From: Bacillota bacterium
GTDB taxonomy: Bacteria; Bacillota; UBA4882; UBA8346
Direction: 5' to 3'
Assembly: GCA_023435225.1 (NCBI GenBank)
Contig: JAEYRX010000064.1
Span: 161,840-225,839, forward strand
Length of the DNA stretch: 64,000 nucleotides
Shown: positions 1 to 7,523 of the stretch, one piece after another
How the letters are laid out: each line of letters begins with the position of its first letter
How positions within the stretch are numbered: the stretch's first letter is position 1
The notes under the pieces: model-generated
What the model saw: the letters and a program-made list of their open reading frames with translations, nothing else
What the model was told of the DNA's origin: nothing
Databases searched by the model: none
Made by a program: the position numbers and the translations under genes

Positions 1-604
1 AATCGTATAGTTTTCGATTTTCAAAATAAGCTTCATATTCTTTCGGCCGGTTTAGCAGCTTTATTTTTCCAATAATATTTAGCTGGGCTTTACCAATACC
101 AAAATTAATTTTTTGAGAAAGAAGGTTCCCCGGATTGGCCGACCCTTCATTAAGATCGATGATAAATCTTTCCGTTTGGTCAATCATCTTATCAATCAAA
201 TACTCCAAATATTTCAGTTCAGTTGATTTCGCCAGAATTGTAGTATATATCCCAACCTTTATCAATTGTTCCGATGCTCTCTTCCCATCTTGCAACTCTA
301 AAAAATGACGATCATTAAATGTTTCCCATAAATTTGACTCCATAAAACCTTTTAAAGAACTGCAAAGTCTTAAAAATTTTCTAACTTGCCCTTCTTCAAA
401 TTCAACTAAACAAATGCATCCGAAACTAAAAATCCATACCATTTTATCTGATTGTTTTTCAAACCCCAACCTCTCTAAATCATCTGATTTCAGTGTTAGG
501 TACTCAATTCCCGCAGTAAAAGGTAATTTAAAGTAAGTGGCGGCATCTTTTAAATCAACTTCTACAGCAAATTTATAACAGTTGATTTCTATTTTTTGCT
601 TCAT
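1..604 (-). CDS. RMD1/DUF155 (YagE-like) family protein, 3' part cut by window edge
   Basis: This minus-strand gene starts with an ATG at 604 and reads open to the window edge, giving about 201 residues beginning MKQKIEINCYKFAVEV. Its ATG overlaps the TGA of the upstream gene at 601..604 (ATGA), so the two are probably translationally coupled. The central part (VWIFSFGCICLVEFEEGQ) resembles the strand that opens the DUF155/RMD1 domain and lines up with VMVFAFGSIVFINTT in the neighbour, so the two look like tandem paralogs. The family is widespread, often ends in a membrane helix, and has no known biochemical activity in bacteria. The C-terminal end, where a membrane anchor would lie, is outside the window. 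Confidence 0.7.
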   Translation of the reverse strand, partial: MKQKIEINCYKFAVEVDLKDAATYFKLPFTAGIEYLTLKSDDLERLGFEKQSDKMVWIFSFGCICLVEFEEGQVRKFLRLCSSLKGFMESNLWETFNDRHFLELQDGKRASEQLIKVGIYTTILAKSTELKYLEYLIDKMIDQTERFIIDLNEGSANPGNLLSQKINFGIGKAQLNIIGKIKLLNRPKEYEAYFENRKLYD

Positions 605-1434
605 TTTAAAAGACCGGCAATCATTAAGATTACTTCGGCCAATATTAAAGCGACTATCAACCATTCGATAAATAAGCCCCGCATTGAATGACTGATCGTA
701 GAAAAATGATTAATAATTGTATGCAAAATATCGGTCTTCTTTTTCAAAATCTCAAAACGGTCGTTCAGTTCAAAAAAAATAGACATCTGATCGTAAAAAT
801 AAGCCGCCTCCAGATTAGTCCAAGTAATATCAGGCTTGTCAAGGATCATAATGTAGGCGATTGAATTATATTCATGACGGATAACTTTAGCAATAGTTCT
901 GGCAAGCTCTCTATCACTAATCTTTAGTTTTGCTTTTTCCAAACGGTCGATAGTTTCCTCCAAACGATCCAAAATCTTCTCCATTTCCACTTCAGTTTTT
1001 TCTAATGCCACCGATTTGGCAATAACTGTAGCTATTAACTCAGCATGAAAAGTTTGAATTTCAGAAACCACTACATATTGATCGGTAAGTACCAGATTCT
1101 CGGAACCCGTCTCCTGCCATTCTTTAATTTCCCGTAATTCATAATCTTCGTTATATCGTTGATAAAATTTAACCTCCAGTTCCGGTTTTATTGTTTTCAA
1201 ATATTTGAAAAAGACATTTTCATCAACAATAGTAGTGTTGATAAATACAATACTGCCAAATGCAAAAACCATTACCCTTTGCATTTCATCGACTGTTCTC
1301 CCCAAAATATCCTTTAAAACCTCTTTCTGGAGGATTAACGGTTCTTCCCAGGTATATTTTCGAGGTAACCGGCATTGGGCAGCAATTGTATTTAATTCAA
1401 GCTCATTCGTTACGGCATAGGCTTTAAAAATCAA
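601..1434 (-). CDS. RMD1/DUF155 (YagE-like) family membrane-anchored protein
   Basis: This 277-residue protein has the DUF155/RMD1 layout. A beta-rich N-terminal part contains VMVFAFGSIVFINTT near residues 53-67. A helical part rich in E, L and K follows (about 145-235), with predicted coiled-coil character (LEKTEVEMEKILDRLEETIDRLEKAK). It ends in a single hydrophobic helix (about 255-274, LFIEWLIVALILAEVILMIAGLL) that should anchor the C-terminus in the membrane. Eukaryotic members (Rmd1, Sif2/Sif3) are mitochondrial or signalling related, and bacterial function is unknown. It overlaps the next gene by 4 nt, so it is the first of a two-gene unit of paralogs. Confidence 0.8.
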   Translation of the reverse strand: MIFKAYAVTNELELNTIAAQCRLPRKYTWEEPLILQKEVLKDILGRTVDEMQRVMVFAFGSIVFINTTIVDENVFFKYLKTIKPELEVKFYQRYNEDYELREIKEWQETGSENLVLTDQYVVVSEIQTFHAELIATVIAKSVALEKTEVEMEKILDRLEETIDRLEKAKLKISDRELARTIAKVIRHEYNSIAYIMILDKPDITWTNLEAAYFYDQMSIFFELNDRFEILKKKTDILHTIINHFSTISHSMRGLFIEWLIVALILAEVILMIAGLLK

Positions 1435-1630
1435 TCATTCTACCCCCACATAATTTTACCATTCCCGTTTTAAAAATCCTTATTCCATAGTTATTCACTG
1501 TTTTCCTTGTTCCTTGGAAGGAAATTATAATAAACTTATCGAAAAACCCCTCTATGATAAAGTTAACTGTCGTTTTTTTTAACAATTGGAGAGAATATTA
1601 AACCTAAAATTATATAAATGGGGGTCCAAT

Positions 1631-2044
1631 ATGATTGATCAAATGAACGAAAAAGTAGTTAAGGCAATTTTTGAGACCTTACCTATGGAGATATCGGTAA
1701 TAAATGCAAATGATGAAGTCATAGGCTGGAACCAACATGAAACCAGAATGTTTAAACGGCCACTCTCTGCAATGGGAATGAACTTCCGGCAATGCCATCC
1801 TGAAGAAAGTCTGCCTAAAGTATTAAAAATAGTCGATGATATGCGGAGCGGAAAGCGAAACCAAGCCCGTTTTTGGATTGATCTGCCGATACCGGCCGAC
1901 AACGGAAAAAAACATAAAATACTAATAGAATTTTATGCGCTCCGTGATGATAACGGTCAATACTTAGGTTGCATGGAATGTACACGGGATATTGAAGAAA
2001 TACAACATATTACCGGCGAAAAAAGGTTGTTGGACGAAATTTAA
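1631..2044 (+). CDS. stand-alone PAS-domain protein (DUF438 C-terminal / PAS_10 type)
   Basis: I place the start at the ATG at 1631, preceded by a GGGGG run at suitable spacing; an in-frame ATG at 1586 would add 15 residues without an evident ribosome site. The 137-residue product is a single PAS domain. Near the middle, CHPEESLPKVLKIVDDMRSG followed by KRNQARFWID matches the pattern of the PAS domain at the end of DUF438 proteins (CHP...S...V..M..GK...A.FWI). Such domains bind small ligands or haem, but here there is no attached output domain. It may act through a partner, or the ligand pocket may be the whole function. Neighbours give no clue. Confidence 0.75.
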   Translation: MIDQMNEKVVKAIFETLPMEISVINANDEVIGWNQHETRMFKRPLSAMGMNFRQCHPEESLPKVLKIVDDMRSGKRNQARFWIDLPIPADNGKKHKILIEFYALRDDNGQYLGCMECTRDIEEIQHITGEKRLLDEI

Positions 2045-2178
2045 ATAGAAGTCATAATTTTAAAAATCAGCGATATTATAATACTGTTTTGGATATTTGG
2101 TTATGGCATGAAAATTGATTTAGGCATATGTCACTATTTTTCATGCTTCATACCGGTCTATAATCCGGAGGAATTATA

Positions 2179-2499
2179 ATGTCGAAGTCCCGAACATGTC
2201 AATATTGCGCTTACTATGACACTGGTGAAATCGACCTAAAAGTACATTGGATGCATTGCACTAAGGGTTATCGTTTAATATCCGATGAACAATATATCCG
2301 TGAATACCACCCCTTCAATGATCCGGATGAAGAAATTATCCGGATTACCTGGGATAGCTGGACCGACTTAGTCGGGACTGGTCCGGCAATGCTCGAACGG
2401 TTCGATTGCCGAGATTGGAAGAAACGTAACAGGAGTTTTACCCTGGAAAATATTAAAATGTTTAATCGAGGAAAAAATGACGCCGATACAGCTTTATAA
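2179..2499 (+). CDS. small cysteine-containing hypothetical protein
   Basis: This 106-residue protein follows a clear GGAGG at 2167. Its N-terminus has CQYC at residues 7-10 and further Cys at 27 and 76, a layout that could bind a metal ion, although the cysteines are spread out. It is acidic in the middle (FNDPDEEIIRITWDSW). I do not recognise a family. Its last 23 nt overlap the next gene, so the pair is probably co-translated. Confidence 0.65.
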   Translation: MSKSRTCQYCAYYDTGEIDLKVHWMHCTKGYRLISDEQYIREYHPFNDPDEEIIRITWDSWTDLVGTGPAMLERFDCRDWKKRNRSFTLENIKMFNRGKNDADTAL

Positions 2500-3004
2500 T
2501 CATGGAGTGCAATTATATCGTGAACGCCGTTTACAAGAGGCAATTAATACATTTGGTGAATGTTTCAACTCCGGGGAATATCAGCTGCAATCAGCCTATG
2601 CCCGAGCCCTTTGCCAGCGGGAACTCGGTTTAAAGACGGACATGCCTGCCGGATTGAGGGACTTGGGAGAATACATTGAAACTGTCTTTGTCGCCAGCAA
2701 CCTGGTTGGATATCTTATTGAACAGGGCCATCAAGCTGTTATCAGCAAGTTAGGCGGCACTTGCCAATTAGAAGCAAAAGTAAATAACGCTTTCTATGTA
2801 ATTAATATCTCCAATGTGCTGGGTAGCTTTAAAAACCAGACCTGGCGTCGTGAAGGAACCAAAAATATCTCCTTAACCGATAGCCTGGCCAATCCCGCGC
2901 CAACTCCAACCGACCTTTATATTAATAAACTAGTGGCCAAAGCTAATCAATTAACACCTGCTATTCTTCCTGAGTCCGGAGTGGAAGGGACATTACACGA
3001 TTAA
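2477..3004 (+). CDS. TPR-like hypothetical protein
   Basis: This 175-residue protein starts at an ATG behind GAGG at 2468, inside the end of the preceding gene. Its first ~40 residues (YNHGVQLYRERRLQEAINTFGECFNSGEYQLQSAYARALCQRELG) fit a tetratricopeptide repeat and a half, so a protein-binding scaffold is likely. The rest is not recognisable. It is the second gene of a two-gene unit and is followed by a hairpin shared with the convergent gene. Confidence 0.65.
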   Translation: MTPIQLYNHGVQLYRERRLQEAINTFGECFNSGEYQLQSAYARALCQRELGLKTDMPAGLRDLGEYIETVFVASNLVGYLIEQGHQAVISKLGGTCQLEAKVNNAFYVINISNVLGSFKNQTWRREGTKNISLTDSLANPAPTPTDLYINKLVAKANQLTPAILPESGVEGTLHD

Positions 3005-3009
3005 AAAAA

Positions 3010-3034
3010 GGACCCCGCTATTATAGCGAGATCC
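3010..3034. terminator. hairpin terminator between convergent genes
   Basis: The stem GGA..CGCTA/TAGCG..TCC lies 6 nt after the stop of the plus-strand gene. On the minus strand it is followed by a run of seven T (3003..3009), so it best serves the minus-strand GIY-YIG gene and may also stop plus-strand transcripts. Confidence 0.6.
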
Positions 3035-3049
3035 TTCATATACCGTAAA

Positions 3050-3421
3050 TTATCTATTATTAGTCTTTTTCTTATTATACCCTTTCTCTCCGTACGGCTC
3101 TAACTTATCCAGCCACATCTCTTCCAAAGTCTTCAAATCTTCACTATAATTATAAAGTGGGTCTTCATTCGGCTTTATCCGGTCTATTACCTCAAAGATA
3201 AAACTCTCTTCCCCGTATTGATTCCATTCCTTTTGCAATTCCTTATTTGGATGGCTACCTATTTTCAACCCCAATAGGTGGCGATTGAAGGCTTTATCCA
3301 AGCTTGGGCTACTCCCAAGAAAAATTTTACCGTTTACTTTGTTTTTAATTTGGAAGACCCCTACCTCGGGTGTCCTGTTTTTATATGCTTGTTTCAATTC
3401 CGAACGTCTGCTTTTATCCAT
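3050..3421 (-). CDS. GIY-YIG nuclease-family protein (divergent, probably non-nucleolytic)
   Basis: This 123-residue protein matches the short Bacillota GIY-YIG family: GVFQIKNKVNGKIFLGSSPSLDKAFNRH, then KELQKEWNQYGEESFIFEVID, then YGEKGYN at the end. In active nucleases the first motif is G-I-Y and the second Y-I-G. Here they read G-V-F and F-L-G, so the key tyrosines are replaced by Phe. Binding without cleavage is therefore possible, though many annotated members share this change. It lies upstream of the shared terminator and downstream of two regulator-like genes on the same strand. Confidence 0.8.
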   Translation of the reverse strand: MDKSRRSELKQAYKNRTPEVGVFQIKNKVNGKIFLGSSPSLDKAFNRHLLGLKIGSHPNKELQKEWNQYGEESFIFEVIDRIKPNEDPLYNYSEDLKTLEEMWLDKLEPYGEKGYNKKKTNNR

Positions 3422-3451
3422 TAAAAAAACTCCTTTATTTACTCTCCGGTA

Positions 3452-3523
3452 TTACAGCGATGGGTTATGCTCATTTAAGATATCTTCCATACGTTTAGCT
3501 ACTTTATTTTGAAAATTATTCAT
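3452..3523 (-). CDS. possible 23-residue leader or micro-ORF
   Basis: An ATG at 3523 overlaps the TGA of the DUF2087 gene (ATGA) and is preceded by AGGAG at normal spacing. It reads MNNFQNKVAKRMEDILNEHNPSL and stops. Coupling and the ribosome site argue that it is translated; the length argues for caution. It is amphipathic and hydrophilic. No family is recognised. Confidence 0.35.
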   Translation of the reverse strand: MNNFQNKVAKRMEDILNEHNPSL

Positions 3524-3945
3524 AATTTTGCTCCTAAATGTTCCATTTTTCTTTGGGCAATCATTCTTTTGCCCTCTTCAAGCACGTTTTTAATTTTTAT
3601 TTGGGTAACAGCCGGTTCGAAGGTTATTCCAGCCGGTCCATTCGGGCTTAGACGATAGCAAGAGCCTTCCGGATTACGATTCAAAAAGCCATTATCCACC
3701 AACTCTCGCCGTAACGTGATATAATCCCATCCGGAAAAACAGCTCATATCCGCCAACCACGACTTAATAATTTCATTAACTTCCTTTTCAATATAAATTT
3801 TATTCTCCATAAACATATTGGCAATACACTTTATAATAATTAATTGATCCCGGCGCTTGCTCGGAAATTCCTGCAGTCCGCTCCTCAAGCATAGGTCAAT
3901 AATCCTCTTTTTAAAATATTCACAAGTAATCATACTCGATTCCAT
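3520..3945 (-). CDS. DUF2087 domain-containing putative regulator
   Basis: This 141-residue protein carries the DUF2087 pattern: FPSKRRDQLIIIKCIANMF, then YIEKEVNEIIKSW, then DYITLRRELVDNGFLNRNPEGSCYRL (residues about 28-100). This domain behaves like a winged-helix end module in transcriptional regulators. The C-terminal ~40 residues are an extra helix. It is a paralog of the C-terminal half of the next upstream gene, which shares TEKEVNQIL and DYVTLRRYMIEYGFLDRKPDGS. The two were probably produced by partial duplication. Confidence 0.8.
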   Translation of the reverse strand: MESSMITCEYFKKRIIDLCLRSGLQEFPSKRRDQLIIIKCIANMFMENKIYIEKEVNEIIKSWLADMSCFSGWDYITLRRELVDNGFLNRNPEGSCYRLSPNGPAGITFEPAVTQIKIKNVLEEGKRMIAQRKMEHLGAKL

Positions 3946-4008
3946 ATCTATTCTTCCTTTAATTCAAATTATTTTTTAAATAGTATTTTAATTGTCAATT
4001 CTCAATTG

Positions 4009-4773
4009 TCAATTAACTTTCACCCAGTACAAACTCCCATCCGGTTTGCGATCCAAAAAACCGTACTCGATCATATAACGCCGTAATGTAACATAGTCAT
4101 GATAGGCTTCTTTTAAAATCTGGTTAACTTCCTTCTCCGTATACTTTCGCCTTTCATCAAATCTATTTAGTAGATGTCTCAAAATAGCTACTTTGCGTTT
4201 TTCCTTAGGCGGAAAATTACTTAAAGGACCATCTTCCCCCTCTTTAAAATAGGCCTTTATGATCTCGGCGTTTTCCTTTTCGGTAATGGCAAACCGCTCA
4301 TCAACCATAGTGGCGGTCTTGGGTATTTCTATGAATTTCTCTTCTCCGGCTGATCGCTCCTCCAACAATTCCATTATCGCCAAAAATACTTTCGCTTGCT
4401 TAGCCTTTTCCCGGAAAGAAAACCGTTGGTTACGAACGGTTGAGGTATTGCTATTCTCCATCTTAGCCGCAATTTCTTTATCGTTTACACCTTGATGGAA
4501 ATAGATCAATAACTCTTTTTGGTGCTCGGTCAACCCGGTATATTTTTTATTCATGCCTAAAAGATAATCAAAAACGGAATGTTCCTTGGCTACATGCAGC
4601 TGAACCGCTTTCTCCGCCTCATAGAGAAACTCATCTATCTGATAAACCCGGCCTTTGGTATACCGCTCACCACAGACTAGACAAACAAAATCCCCGCTTG
4701 GCGGCTCATAAGTATACCCCCGTTTAATCTCATCCAAATTAGCCTTCCAAAACAATTGTGAAAAATCGTTCAT
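4009..4773 (-). CDS. LuxR-like HTH plus DUF2087 transcriptional regulator
   Basis: I take the ATG at 4773 as start because GGTGG lies 8 nt upstream; a GTG four codons earlier falls inside that site. The 254-residue protein has a CLVCGERYTKG..H....H zinc-finger-like segment near residues 30-66. A helix-turn-helix of the LuxR/sigma-4 type follows (LTEHQKELLIYFHQGVNDKEIAAKMENSNTSTVRNQRF, about 80-118), and a C-terminal DUF2087 domain ends with LRRYMIEYGFLDRKPDGSLYW. This architecture is known in Bacillota and presumed to bind DNA. Its target is unknown. Confidence 0.85.
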   Translation of the reverse strand: MNDFSQLFWKANLDEIKRGYTYEPPSGDFVCLVCGERYTKGRVYQIDEFLYEAEKAVQLHVAKEHSVFDYLLGMNKKYTGLTEHQKELLIYFHQGVNDKEIAAKMENSNTSTVRNQRFSFREKAKQAKVFLAIMELLEERSAGEEKFIEIPKTATMVDERFAITEKENAEIIKAYFKEGEDGPLSNFPPKEKRKVAILRHLLNRFDERRKYTEKEVNQILKEAYHDYVTLRRYMIEYGFLDRKPDGSLYWVKVN

Positions 4774-4965
4774 GATGTTAACCACCTGTCTATAAATTTC
4801 ATAGACATTATATAATTATGTTTATATATTTGTCAAGAATACAAAAACCGAAAATTACTATGTCTATAGGGAAAAAGTACAGCCTAAACCCAGACCCTTT
4901 GTCCCTGAAAAGGGATAACCACCATGTTCCAGAGTAATTAAAACTTAAAGAGATTATGTAAGTTA

Positions 4966-5116
4966 TACAACTTTCGCACTTTAATTTTAATGCAGTAAAA
5001 TCAATAATTTAAGGTATCACTTTTTGAAAAAATCGTTAAAACTTTCGATATTTTCAAAAAGTTAATTTTAATTAATATGACTTTACTGCAAGCTATTTTT
5101 GTAGTGCGAAAGTTGA
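4966..5116. mobile_element. repeat family A, copy 1: MITE-like element with 8-bp target duplication
   Basis: The ends are 13-bp perfect inverted repeats (CAACTTTCGCACT at 4968..4980 and its complement at 5103..5115). Inner AATGCAGTAAA/TTTACTGCA segments extend the pairing. The element is flanked by an exact 8-bp duplication GTAAGTTA at 4958..4965 and 5117..5124. It has no coding capacity, as expected for a MITE mobilised in trans. A second copy is at 44666..44814. Confidence 0.8.
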
Positions 5117-5278
5117 GTAAGTTAGTAAAACATGCTCTCATAGAGATAAGATTTTTGGCTTCTATGACCGGTGGTTACCCCTATTGCAGGGGCAAGAGGT
5201 CGCAATTAGACTAACTAATACTTTTCATATATATACGATTGACTGATTTAACGCTATACTAATTATAAAAACTAAAAA

Positions 5279-5302
5279 ACGCTCCCGGATTGTTGGAAGC
5301 GT
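5279..5302 (-). terminator. terminator of the nucleoside operon
   Basis: On the minus strand an ACGCT..AGCGT stem is followed by TTTTTTAGTTTTT, about 150 nt after the nupQ stop. Confidence 0.65.
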
Positions 5303-5401
5303 CTTCTTTACTAATATTGAATAACTCTTTTTCAGGAGCCAGTAGCCTGGAGGTTTCTGTTAATGCTTTGGAGTTTTTAAATATAAATCCTAGAACTTTA
5401 C

Positions 5402-5444
5402 CTACACTCCTGACTCCTGACTCCTAAACTCCTATCTCCTGTAT
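5402..5444. repeat. short tandem pyrimidine-rich repeat (ACTCCTG units)
   Basis: Five imperfect units of 7-8 nt (ACTCCTG, ACTCCTG, ACTCCTAA, ACTCCTAT, CTCCTG) sit just downstream of nupQ. It is probably a slippage-prone microsatellite, and no function is visible. Confidence 0.6.
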
Positions 5445-5449
5445 TTACC

Positions 5450-6397
5450 TTACCGCTTCCCCTGATCATAAGGTTCCCCTGACGCTTTCGGTGCTTGAGT
5501 ATTCTTGGAGAACATGACTAAGACGAGTAAGGTGATGACATAAGGGAAGTTTTTCAGAATAATCCCCGGAATGTGCGCTAACAATGGGACTGCCTGTGAA
5601 ACATTGGCGATAGTACTGGCAAACCCGAAGAAAAAGGTGGCTCCCAATATTCCTAACGGTTTCCATTGCCCAAAAATTAATGAAGCCAACGCTAAAAAGC
5701 CAAGCCCGCCAACCGTACCGTTAAACTCTCCCGAGTATGTCACCAAAATTACAGCTCCACCTAACCCGGCAAAAGCTCCGGAAATAATCACTCCCAGATA
5801 ACGCATTCTGTAAACATTAATTCCGGCAGAATCCGCAGCTTGCGGGTGCTCACCGCAAGAGCGCAACCGTAAACCTAAAGGGGTTTTATATAAAATAAAC
5901 CATGATACCAACAAAATAACCATTATCAACCAAGTAGTCGCATAAACTTGAGTAAAAAACAGCTTACCAATTACCGGAAGCTCCGAAAACCAGGGGACAT
6001 CTTGCCGGATTAAACCATGAACAATGTGAATATTACCGCTGCCGGTAATATTCCGGGCTAAAAAAACAGTTAAAGCTCCGGCTATCATATTAATCGCCGT
6101 GCCGCTGATAACTTGATTGGCATTGAGATTGATACAGGCAAAAGCATGAAGCACTGCGAATAATCCGCCAATAATAAAAGCAGCCAATAAACCAAGCCAA
6201 ATAGCAATCCCCGGTATTTTTTTCTCCAGAACCGATATTACTAAAGCCCCGGTAAAGAAACCAACCACCATCAATCCTTCAAGACCAATATTGACAACAC
6301 CGCTCCGTTCACTAAAAAGTCCGCCAAGGGCTGTGATTAATAAGGGAATAGTAAAGGCGACAGCATACGGAAAAATCTGTACAATAATCTCCCACAT
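5450..6397 (-). CDS. nupQ: nucleoside/BMP-type ABC transporter permease
   Basis: The start is set at the ATG at 6397 because GGAGGTG lies 9 nt upstream, and it begins 1 nt beyond the nupP stop. The 315-residue protein has about 8-9 hydrophobic segments and the sequence signature of BMP-family permeases (FSERSGVVNIGLEGLMVVGFFTGA; HAFACINLNANQVISGTAINMIAGAL; GLGFLALASLIFGQWKPLG). It should form the membrane channel with NupP for nucleoside uptake driven by NupO. It is the last gene of the operon and is followed by a terminator. Confidence 0.9.
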   Translation of the reverse strand: MWEIIVQIFPYAVAFTIPLLITALGGLFSERSGVVNIGLEGLMVVGFFTGALVISVLEKKIPGIAIWLGLLAAFIIGGLFAVLHAFACINLNANQVISGTAINMIAGALTVFLARNITGSGNIHIVHGLIRQDVPWFSELPVIGKLFFTQVYATTWLIMVILLVSWFILYKTPLGLRLRSCGEHPQAADSAGINVYRMRYLGVIISGAFAGLGGAVILVTYSGEFNGTVGGLGFLALASLIFGQWKPLGILGATFFFGFASTIANVSQAVPLLAHIPGIILKNFPYVITLLVLVMFSKNTQAPKASGEPYDQGKR

Positions 6398-6398
6398 C

Positions 6399-7523
6399 TT
6401 ACTTGGCACCTCCCACTCGCTCACCCAAACCATTATTTAAATTATCGGAATTGTTTTCAGCCCGTAATTCGGCTTGATGAGATTTCCGACGCCAACGATC
6501 AAAGACTCTCTCAATTAAAAGGTTGGTAGCGGCAAAATAAATAATCGTGGCGATAATAGTATCGGCAATCTCCGGCGGGATCTTGGTCATGGCATTCATA
6601 AATCCCTTACCGGAATGTAGCAGTCCGAAGAAGATTGCTGCTGCAAAAACACCCCACGGTGTATTTATACCAAGCAAGGCAACGGCAATTCCATCGAATC
6701 CCTGGGATGGCGAAACTCCGATTTGAATATTAGAAGCATATCCTACATAAAAAGCAGCGCCGGCCAAACCGGCCAAAGCTCCGGAAATAATCATCGACAA
6801 TACAATATTACGATTGGCGTTAATTCCGGCATATTCCGCCGCATGCCGGTTATAACCGACGGCTTTCAACTCATAACCCAGAGTGGTCCGGTTTAAAATG
6901 AAGGCTATCACGATGACGGCGATCAAGGCTAGAAAAAAGCCCAGATTAATATAGGAACCGTTAAATAAGTTTGTTAGCCAGTGGACTTTAAGTGAGGCGA
7001 TCTCCGGAATTTTTCGGGACTCCGTTTCCAGGTATTCCCCTTTGAAATAGGCCGGAACTACGTAATAAACCGTCCAATAAGCGATCCAGTTGGTCATAAT
7101 AGTGGATACTACTTCATGAACATTAAATTTGGCTTTTAGCCAGCCCGGAATCACTCCCCAAAGAGCGCCTCCCATAGTTGCCGCTAATATAATCACTGTT
7201 AAAAGTATTGGTTTAGGCCAGGCGAAAGTTAAACCGACTGCTGTGGCACAAAGGCCGCCAATCAGCATTTGGCCGGCTACTCCAATGTTAAAAAGTCCTG
7301 TTTTAAAAGCAAATGCCACCGAAAGCCCGGTAAATATCAATGGAGTAGCAGTAGCTAAAGTATTACCTATCCTTTCACTGCTCATCAAACCGCCTCGGAA
7401 CAAATACATGTATCCTTGAAAAGGATTATTTCCGGTAATTGCCATCAAAATCGCTCCGGCAGCCAATCCAAGCAATACCGCTATAAAAGCTAATCCATAA
7501 TCCCTATTTATATGCAGTTTCAT
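6399..7523 (-). CDS. nupP: nucleoside/BMP-type ABC transporter permease
   Basis: This 374-residue integral membrane protein has around ten hydrophobic segments. It carries hallmark family segments: ATPLIFTGLSVAFAFKTGLFNIGVAGQMLIGG, KAKFNVHEVVSTIMTNWIAYW and GISPSQGFDGIAVALLG-like GVSPSQGFDGIAVALLGINTPWG. Its ATG overlaps the nupO stop by 4 nt (ATGA). It pairs with NupQ as the heterodimeric channel. The C-terminal ~40 residues are a charged cytoplasmic tail. Confidence 0.9.
   Translation of the reverse strand: MKLHINRDYGLAFIAVLLGLAAGAILMAITGNNPFQGYMYLFRGGLMSSERIGNTLATATPLIFTGLSVAFAFKTGLFNIGVAGQMLIGGLCATAVGLTFAWPKPILLTVIILAATMGGALWGVIPGWLKAKFNVHEVVSTIMTNWIAYWTVYYVVPAYFKGEYLETESRKIPEIASLKVHWLTNLFNGSYINLGFFLALIAVIVIAFILNRTTLGYELKAVGYNRHAAEYAGINANRNIVLSMIISGALAGLAGAAFYVGYASNIQIGVSPSQGFDGIAVALLGINTPWGVFAAAIFFGLLHSGKGFMNAMTKIPPEIADTIIATIIYFAATNLLIERVFDRWRRKSHQAELRAENNSDNLNNGLGERVGGAK

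Larger units (their letters stand above)
4774..5449. other. intergenic region with nested inverted repeats
   Basis: No gene is visible. A MITE-like element (4966..5116) sits between two inverted copies of a different motif. The left copy is near 4895..4924 (GACCC..TGTCCCTG..AGGGATAACCACC). The right copy is near 5169..5204, whose reverse strand reads GACCTCTTGCCCCTG..AGGGGTAACCACC. The remainder is AT-rich. The nupQ terminator and a short pyrimidine-rich tandem repeat lie at the right end. Confidence 0.6.
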
